Positions 7,890-12,448 of a stretch of DNA of 12,448 nt are shown here, piece by piece. The DNA is from Longimonas sp046498435 (GTDB lineage: Bacteria; Bacteroidota; Rhodothermia; Rhodothermales; Salinibacteraceae), in contig NZ_JAWOAR010000004.1 in NCBI RefSeq assembly GCF_046498435.1, positions 1 through 12,448 of the forward strand, written 5' to 3'. Numbering within the stretch: position 1 is the first letter of the stretch; each line of letters starts with the position of its first letter. The position numbers and the translations under genes are program-made. Under the pieces are notes generated by a model. It did no database searches. It saw nothing but the letters and a program-made list of their open reading frames with translations, and was not told where the DNA came from.

Positions 7890-7916
7890 AAAAAAATGCA
7901 ATGCCACAATGCTGCA
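7890..7916 (-). terminator. Candidate terminator of the minus-strand operon
   Basis: Read on the minus strand, a short stem (TGCAG with TTGCA, including one G-U pair, loop about 10 bases) is followed directly by seven T (7896 to 7890). It begins 13 bases after the acylase stop codon. The T-tract and position are good, but the stem is weak, so efficiency is doubtful. Confidence 0.4.
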
Positions 7917-7929
7917 ACTGGATTTGGTA

Positions 7930-9981
7930 TTACGGCGCCGTAAGCCGAACGCGAACAGACGGGTTCGACGAAGGCTGATGCGCTCGGTCGCGTGCATCGG
8001 GCGTGCTCGCCAGGCGATCGGCCAGCGTGCGCGACAGGTCGGTCGTGCGGTAGTACGGGGGCAGCGTGCCCGCGCGAAGCCAGTGCAGGTGATAGCCAGC
8101 AGCCGGTTGGCGGGTCTCTGGGTTGGGACCCGGAGCCAGCGTGCTAATGTGGCCACGCCCAGAGACCGACGCGGTGGGCGCATCGTGGGCCGCATTCGGA
8201 TACACCGATGGCGGACGCCGCTCGGCATCGCCCCAGAGCGGAGCCCGAAACCGATGCGGCTGCACCGCTTCCCAGCGCCACTGCTGCACATCCGGCCCGT
8301 GCTGCTGTCGGAGACGGGTTACCGCGCGCTCAAACCCACGCCGATACCGCACCGATGCAAAGTAGGCGGTCGTATCCAGCTGAACCGGCGAGGCATGAAG
8401 CGCCTGCATTTCGTGCCACCATGCCTGAAAGACCGACGCGCCGACGCTCGACGGGGCAAACACACCATCCCAGTTCTGGATAAACGGCACCACGTTCGCA
8501 TGCAACGAATCGGGGGGCGTCGTCTCATCCAGGGCACGCTGTAGGGGCGCTACCGCCTGCCGGGCCCACGTACTGGTGTCATCCACCGCCCAGGTATGAA
8601 CCGAGCGCGCGTCTGAGGCATAGGCCGAAAATCGGTCGGCCCAGGCACGGCGCCATGGCGATGCACTCAGCACCACGCCCACCGAGTCGCCCTCTGCATC
8701 CACAACAGCATGCGTGGCACCGGTTGCTACAAGCGCCGTATCGCGTTGCAACACCAGCGGATCATGGTGCGGCAGCGACGCAGCTTCTGGAAAGCGACGG
8801 CGCTGGGCGGGCACCGCTTGCCAGTGCGGAAGCGCCAGCACCCACGTTGAGCGGGTCTGCGTCGTATCCGAAAGGGTCGTATCCGTGCGGATGCTGTCGA
8901 CGGGTGATGAAGATATGTTGGGAGAATGAGCAGGCGGCGCCTCCGGACCCACAATGCGCCCGCGCCGCGTAAAAGCCGTATTTAAGAGCTGCTCGTGGCC
9001 GTCTTGTTGGCGAAGGCGCTCGGTTGCCCGGCGTATCGTATCGGGCGCGGCAAGGGATTGCCAGGACGCCTGCCCGCGGGGCAGCATCACCCGATTGGCA
9101 GTGCGCGTGTGGTGGGCAAGGGTCCAGCGCGTGCCGGGGACGGTCGTCATCCACGCGGTATCGCTAGCGGTGGTGTGCCATACGGGGGCTACAAACGGAT
9201 CGGTCGTGGCCCCCCGAGGAGAGCGCGTCCCCAGGTAGGGGCGGCCTGAGGCCGTGCCATCGCGGTCATCGAGCGCCCATGCCATCGCACTCGACCAGCC
9301 GTGCAGGCCCAGCCAGGTGCGTAGCTCGTCATCTACGGCGCGCAAACTGTCTGCCGACTGATGCACCTCAGAGGCGGCAGAGTCAGGCAACGCGGGCAGG
9401 TCGGTAGCCATCCAGGTAAGCAGATGCTCCACCGCGAGCGTATGCCAGGGGGCCCAGGGCGCGGGCCGGATGTTGAGCGCAGCAAAAGGCGGCTGCTGGC
9501 GCACATACTCGGTGTCAAAGGCCGCGTTGACGCCCGAGGCATAGGCCGCGAGCCATTCGCGGTCGGCCCGGGGCAACTGGGCAATGTGCATCTGTGCGGC
9601 GCGTGCCCAGCCCATCTGGCGGGCATGGCGATCAAACGGAACGGCTGCATCCGAGAGCCAGCGAGAGAGGCGCCCGCGTGCGGTTTGGCGCCAGAGGACC
9701 ATCGTCCAGGCGTGCCGCAGTCCGTGGGCCAGTCCCAGTGCGCGGGCGGCTTCGGCCTCTGCATCCGCCTGAATATGGATGAGCGGCGACTCGGGGTTCC
9801 AGGCAACGGTCGACGGGGCACTGCGTCCGCCTACCGCAATTTCGGAAGGCGGAGCCGTGGGGGGGGCCACCTGGCTCCACCACAGCAGCCCCACCACACC
9901 CAGAAAAGAGCCAATAAGCCCAGTAAGAACAGAACGATACACAGAAGAAGGGCAGTTGGACTGGTTAAGCGGCAGAGGCAA
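7930..9981 (-). CDS. Penicillin acylase family protein, probably inactive
   Basis: The 683-residue product has a membrane anchor/signal segment (about 17-36) and then the penicillin-amidase layout. An alpha-like part carries ALGLAHGLRHAWTMVLWRQTARGRLS and ASGVNAAF, and the C-terminal part has the WDGVFAPSSVGASVFQAWW segment. Family members self-cleave so that a Ser of an SNxW motif becomes the N-terminal nucleophile, followed by SG(K/R)P and NDPH. Here the matching stretch is SSAMAWAL (230-237) before TASGRP. Aligning the Trp puts Ala232 at the nucleophile position, and NDPH is replaced by RSPR. Ser230 or Ser231 could serve only with a shifted alignment. Its start overlaps the upstream PolX-like gene by 17 bases, suggesting translational coupling; a GTG at residue 14 is an alternative start giving a shorter anchor-led protein. 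The stop codon lies inside a repeat. Confidence 0.75.
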   Translation of the reverse strand: MPLPLNQSNCPSSVYRSVLTGLIGSFLGVVGLLWWSQVAPPTAPPSEIAVGGRSAPSTVAWNPESPLIHIQADAEAEAARALGLAHGLRHAWTMVLWRQTARGRLSRWLSDAAVPFDRHARQMGWARAAQMHIAQLPRADREWLAAYASGVNAAFDTEYVRQQPPFAALNIRPAPWAPWHTLAVEHLLTWMATDLPALPDSAASEVHQSADSLRAVDDELRTWLGLHGWSSAMAWALDDRDGTASGRPYLGTRSPRGATTDPFVAPVWHTTASDTAWMTTVPGTRWTLAHHTRTANRVMLPRGQASWQSLAAPDTIRRATERLRQQDGHEQLLNTAFTRRGRIVGPEAPPAHSPNISSSPVDSIRTDTTLSDTTQTRSTWVLALPHWQAVPAQRRRFPEAASLPHHDPLVLQRDTALVATGATHAVVDAEGDSVGVVLSASPWRRAWADRFSAYASDARSVHTWAVDDTSTWARQAVAPLQRALDETTPPDSLHANVVPFIQNWDGVFAPSSVGASVFQAWWHEMQALHASPVQLDTTAYFASVRYRRGFERAVTRLRQQHGPDVQQWRWEAVQPHRFRAPLWGDAERRPPSVYPNAAHDAPTASVSGRGHISTLAPGPNPETRQPAAGYHLHWLRAGTLPPYYRTTDLSRTLADRLASTPDARDRAHQPSSNPSVRVRLTAP

Positions 9982-11677
9982 CCGAGGTGCGCGTGTTCAG
10001 CCACGCGGTAACGGCCTCCAACGACTTCGCGTTCAGGCAGTGCTCGGCGGTGAGGCCGCCCTTACGCGCGGCGGCCACGCCCCAGCGCACATTGTCGAGT
10101 TCATCGGTCGCGTGGGCATCGGGATTGATGGAGATGAGCACGCCCTGCTCGATGGCATAGCGCACGTGCGTCCAGTCCAGGTCAAGGCGATACGGATTGG
10201 CATTTAGCTCCACCGCCACGTTGTGTTCGGCGCACGCGTCAATGACTGCCCGGTGGTCGATCGGATAGCCCTCGCGCACCAGCAGCAGGCGTCCGGTGGG
10301 ATGCCCGAGTACAGTCGTGGCCGGATGCGACACCGCACGAATGACGCGCTCGGTGGCTTCAGCTTCGGTCATAGTGAACCCGGAGTGCACGCTGGCCACC
10401 ACCAGGTCGAACGCGGCGAGCAAGTCGTCTTCGTAGTCGAGCGAGCCATCTTTCAGGATGTCGCTCTCGATGCCCTTGAAGATGCGAAAGCCTGTGTCCT
10501 GCTCCGCGTATTCAGCATTGAGCGCATCGATGGCCTCGAACTGAGCGCGGACCTCGTCGGGCGTGAGTCCGCTGGCTACGGTGAGCGATTGGCTGTGGTC
10601 GCAGATGCCGATGTACGAGAGGCCCCGCTCGCGGGCGGCCTCGGCCATGTCGCGCAGCGAGTGCGCGCCATCGCTGGCAGTGGTGTGGTTGTGGATGGTA
10701 CCGCGCAGATCCTCGACCGTGATGAGCGACTCGGAGGTTGGAAGATCGTCGAGAGCGTCGGTCCACACCGCTTCGCGCAGTTCAGGGGGATGCGGAGGCG
10801 CGTCGGCCTCAGCAAAGAGGGTGTGCTCCTCGGCTACTTCGGGGGTGGTGCCGTAGGTATTGGTGAAGGCCTCGCGGTAGGCGGCGCTGCCCGTGTGATA
10901 CCAGACGGCGGTGCCGAAAACGTCTCCCGATACGGTGTAGATAACCACCGGAAAGCCGTCGGGCAGTGCAGCATCGACCGTGTTGGTTACGTAGGGTGGA
11001 TGCGCGTCGCGGGCGGCCTCGATCTCGTCGTATCCAGCCTCCGAGAGGGCTTCGACCACGTCAAAGGCATCCGCTGCAGTCACCAGCGTAAGCTGCTTGA
11101 GCGTAGGCACCTGCCGCCGAAACGCGCCCACAAGGGCCACCTGAGCGTTGGTTGATTCGGCCAGCACGTCGCGCAGCGCGTGGGCGGGAGCATAGACATC
11201 GGCGTAGCGCCGCTGCGCATCGTAGCGCCGCAGCTTGCGGAGGCTCTCCAGGATGTTGGACTCGGTTTTGGCGCCGAATCCGCTAATGGTCTGGATGCGG
11301 TGGGCTGTAGCGGCCTCCTCGAGGTCGTCGAGCGAGGTGATGTCGAGTTCGTCCCACAGGGTACGCACGCGCTTCGTGCCAAGCCCATTGATGCGGAGGA
11401 CATCGAGCAGTCCGGGAGGCACGGCGTTAAGCAGGTCGTCGCGCAGGTCGAACGAGCCACGCGCAAAGAGGTCGCCGATCTGTGCTGCGAGCCCCTCGCC
11501 AATGCCATCGATGTCCTGCAGAGCCCCGTCGTCAACATACGCCTGGAGCGGCTCCTCCAGGTCGCGGATGGTACGAGCGGCTCCGCTGAAGGCACGGGCC
11601 CGAAACGGATTGCCGCCCGTCAGTTCAATGAGTTGAGCGGTTTCGTTGAGCACCGCGGCCACTTTCTTGTTGGTCAT
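9965..11677 (-). CDS. PolX-like protein: degenerate X-family polymerase fused to PHP domain
   Basis: This 570-residue protein has the bacterial PolX architecture: N-terminal 8-kDa-like helices (NPFRARAFSGAARTI), helix-hairpin-helix loops (DGIGEGLA, NGLGTKRV, SGFGAKTE), palm, thumb (YHTGS), and a C-terminal PHP phosphoesterase. The palm motif usually written GSxRRxxxTxGDxD reads GAFRRQVPTLKQLT, with Gln195 and Thr197 in place of both aspartates; the third aspartate position aligns with Val245. Polymerase chemistry is therefore unlikely. PHP metal ligands look intact: His329 and His331, Asp336, Asp360-His361, Glu404, His431, His459, Asp520 and His522. A DNA-binding nuclease or phosphatase role is likelier. 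The ATG at 11677 (MTNKKVAAVL) fits family N-termini better than the one at 11698. It lies between a small membrane protein gene and the acylase gene in one apparent operon. Confidence 0.85.
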   Translation of the reverse strand: MTNKKVAAVLNETAQLIELTGGNPFRARAFSGAARTIRDLEEPLQAYVDDGALQDIDGIGEGLAAQIGDLFARGSFDLRDDLLNAVPPGLLDVLRINGLGTKRVRTLWDELDITSLDDLEEAATAHRIQTISGFGAKTESNILESLRKLRRYDAQRRYADVYAPAHALRDVLAESTNAQVALVGAFRRQVPTLKQLTLVTAADAFDVVEALSEAGYDEIEAARDAHPPYVTNTVDAALPDGFPVVIYTVSGDVFGTAVWYHTGSAAYREAFTNTYGTTPEVAEEHTLFAEADAPPHPPELREAVWTDALDDLPTSESLITVEDLRGTIHNHTTASDGAHSLRDMAEAARERGLSYIGICDHSQSLTVASGLTPDEVRAQFEAIDALNAEYAEQDTGFRIFKGIESDILKDGSLDYEDDLLAAFDLVVASVHSGFTMTEAEATERVIRAVSHPATTVLGHPTGRLLLVREGYPIDHRAVIDACAEHNVAVELNANPYRLDLDWTHVRYAIEQGVLISINPDAHATDELDNVRWGVAAARKGGLTAEHCLNAKSLEAVTAWLNTRTSVASAA

Positions 11678-11777
11678 ACGCAGAGCGTGCAGAGTCAAAA
11701 ACAGAAACGGAAGGCAGACACGCTATCGAAGACGAAGGGCGGCACGGCATTGTTGCGTATTTGGGGATGCGCGCGAC

Positions 11778-12140
11778 CTATTGCGGTGAAATGGGCATAA
11801 CCACAAACGAGACAAACAGCTGCGCTGCCAGTCCCACAACGAGGAACGCAGGATCGCCCACCATTAGCAGGTAGACGCCGCCAAGTACGGCCATTGCCTC
11901 AGCCAGAGCCCATCCGACAACAGGGCTTGTCCCGGTGGAGCGCTGCTGAGCACGTAGAATCCAGATGCCAATGGCCAGGACCACAAAGAGGGCCGTAAGC
12001 GCCATGGGAGCATACGGAAAATCATTGAGCAGGGGGGGAGCAAGGCCGTCGCCTCCGGCAATTATCCAGGCGGCAGCCCCGAACAGGGTGGTGCCACTAA
12101 TGAGGGCCAGCCGAATCACAGAGAGCGGTGCGTTAGGCAT
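11778..12140 (-). CDS. Small four-helix membrane protein, unknown function
   Basis: The 120-residue product is almost wholly hydrophobic, with four predicted membrane helices at about residues 7-28, 43-63, 75-92 and 95-114, and short polar links (RAQQRSTGTS between helices 2 and 3). The segment GWALAEAMAVLGGVYLL is a pattern seen in small uncharacterised bacterial membrane proteins, but I do not recognise a named family. The ATG at 12140 is chosen; a GTG start at 12185 would add 15 residues lying across the composition break. The gene is on the same strand as the PolX-like gene and about 100 bases upstream of it, so it may be the first gene of that operon. Its native promoter may be missing if the sequence right of about 12150 is foreign. 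Confidence 0.65.
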   Translation of the reverse strand: MPNAPLSVIRLALISGTTLFGAAAWIIAGGDGLAPPLLNDFPYAPMALTALFVVLAIGIWILRAQQRSTGTSPVVGWALAEAMAVLGGVYLLMVGDPAFLVVGLAAQLFVSFVVMPISPQ

Positions 12141-12142
12141 AA

Positions 12143-12448
12143 GCAGCAGCGTACGGGGTAAGCATTGAATTTGAGTATGGAACACTGGATGTCACGACGG
12201 GTGAAGATGTTGTATTCTTTCCTGGTTCTTTTGATCCCTTCAGTCTCGGGCACAGGGAAATAGCCAAAGAAATAAGACGAAGGGGCTTTGAGGTTTATCT
12301 GGCTGTAGATGAGTTCTCCTGGTCAAAACGAACTGAGGCTCATCAATTCAGGAGAAATATAATTAACATGAGTATTGCCAAGGAAGATGGGATATATTTG
12401 TTCCCGAAGGAAATTCCAATCAACCTGAAGTCAGACAGTGATATGATA
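12143..12448 (+). CDS. Partial HIGH-type nucleotidyltransferase (NadD/CoaD superfamily), 5' end absent
   Basis: An open frame runs from after the TAA at 12140-12142 to the window edge. It encodes DVVFFPGSFDPFSLGHREI, the nucleotide-binding GxFDPxxxGH motif of cytidylyl/adenylyltransferases such as NadD and CoaD, then EVYLAVDEFSWSKR. No ATG, GTG or TTG is in frame before the motif, and about 25 protein-like residues (IEFEYGTLDVTTGED) precede the strand that normally starts these enzymes. It therefore looks like an internal piece of a larger protein cut at its 5' side around 12150-12165. By hand count 12241-12448 is about 42% GC, against about 65% in nearby coding lines, with AGA, AGG and ATA codons rare in the neighbours. 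It may be transferred DNA or a sequence join. The NAD versus other substrate cannot be told. Confidence 0.6.

Larger units (their letters stand above)
7414..7932. repeat. Gene-free repeat region bounded by a 13-bp inverted repeat
   Basis: Between the converging genes ending at 7368 and 7930 no credible gene is seen. TAATACCAAATCC (7414-7426) is the exact reverse complement of GGATTTGGTATTA (7920-7932). Two internal partial copies occur: GGATTTGG at 7643-7650 and GGATTTGGTATAA at 7786-7798. The interior holds two stretches of the ATCC...GGAT palindromic type often seen in dispersed intergenic repeats (about 7520-7560 and 7690-7745), plus a short degenerate run of ACATCCA-like units at about 7817-7850. 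The right inverted repeat includes the stop codon of the acylase gene. No transposase is encoded, so it is a nonautonomous element, or a mosaic of several, at most. Confidence 0.5.

Noticed and set aside
7584..7943. 119-residue plus-strand open frame in the repeat region
   Set aside because: It spans the repeats and palindromes, is low in protein-like character and matches no family.
10223..11155. 310-residue plus-strand open frame opposite the PolX-like gene
   Set aside because: No recognisable domain; Gly/Val/Arg-rich composition typical of antisense reading of a GC-rich gene.
12141..12185. Upstream GTG start at 12185 for the small membrane protein
   Set aside because: The extra 15 residues cross the composition break and are not needed for the four-helix product; ATG at 12140 fits better.

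Overview
The window looks like a GC-rich chromosomal segment from a Bacteroidota/Rhodothermota-type bacterium, probably a halophile of the Salinibacter/Salisaeta kind. This is inferred from acidic proteins, few Shine-Dalgarno sequences, AT-rich leaders, and an outer-membrane beta-barrel ending in Phe. The last ~300 bases do not fit: they are AT-rich, use different codons, and carry a gene fragment with no start codon.

Left part (1-6106, + strand): an acetate import and activation module. It holds acetyl-CoA synthetase (262-2268), a structured intergenic stretch (2269-2610), a signal-peptide-bearing outer-membrane porin-like protein (2611-3837), the DUF4212 small subunit (3957-4259) and the large subunit (4309-6045) of a VC_2705-type sodium:solute symporter, closed by a strong intrinsic terminator (6071-6106). 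The layout suggests a path for acetate or a similar short carboxylate from outer-membrane pore to Na+ symporter to CoA activation.

Middle (6148-7932): a membrane-anchored protein with the class A beta-lactamase / penicillin-binding fold but without the SxxK motif, followed by a ~560-base gene-free stretch of interspersed repeats bounded by a 13-bp inverted repeat.

Right part (12140 down to 7930, - strand): a probable operon of a small four-helix membrane protein, a PolX-like protein with intact PHP phosphoesterase ligands but no polymerase aspartates, and a penicillin-acylase-family protein that appears to lack the N-terminal-nucleophile serine. The last two genes overlap by 17 bases, and a weak terminator-like hairpin follows the operon.

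The main points of interest are three neighbouring proteins that keep a fold but have lost canonical catalytic residues, two structured intergenic repeat families, and the abrupt composition break near 12141-12165 leading into a HIGH-type nucleotidyltransferase fragment. That break is either a transfer/recombination edge or an assembly join. No tRNA, rRNA, CRISPR array, transposase or recognisably new defence system was seen.
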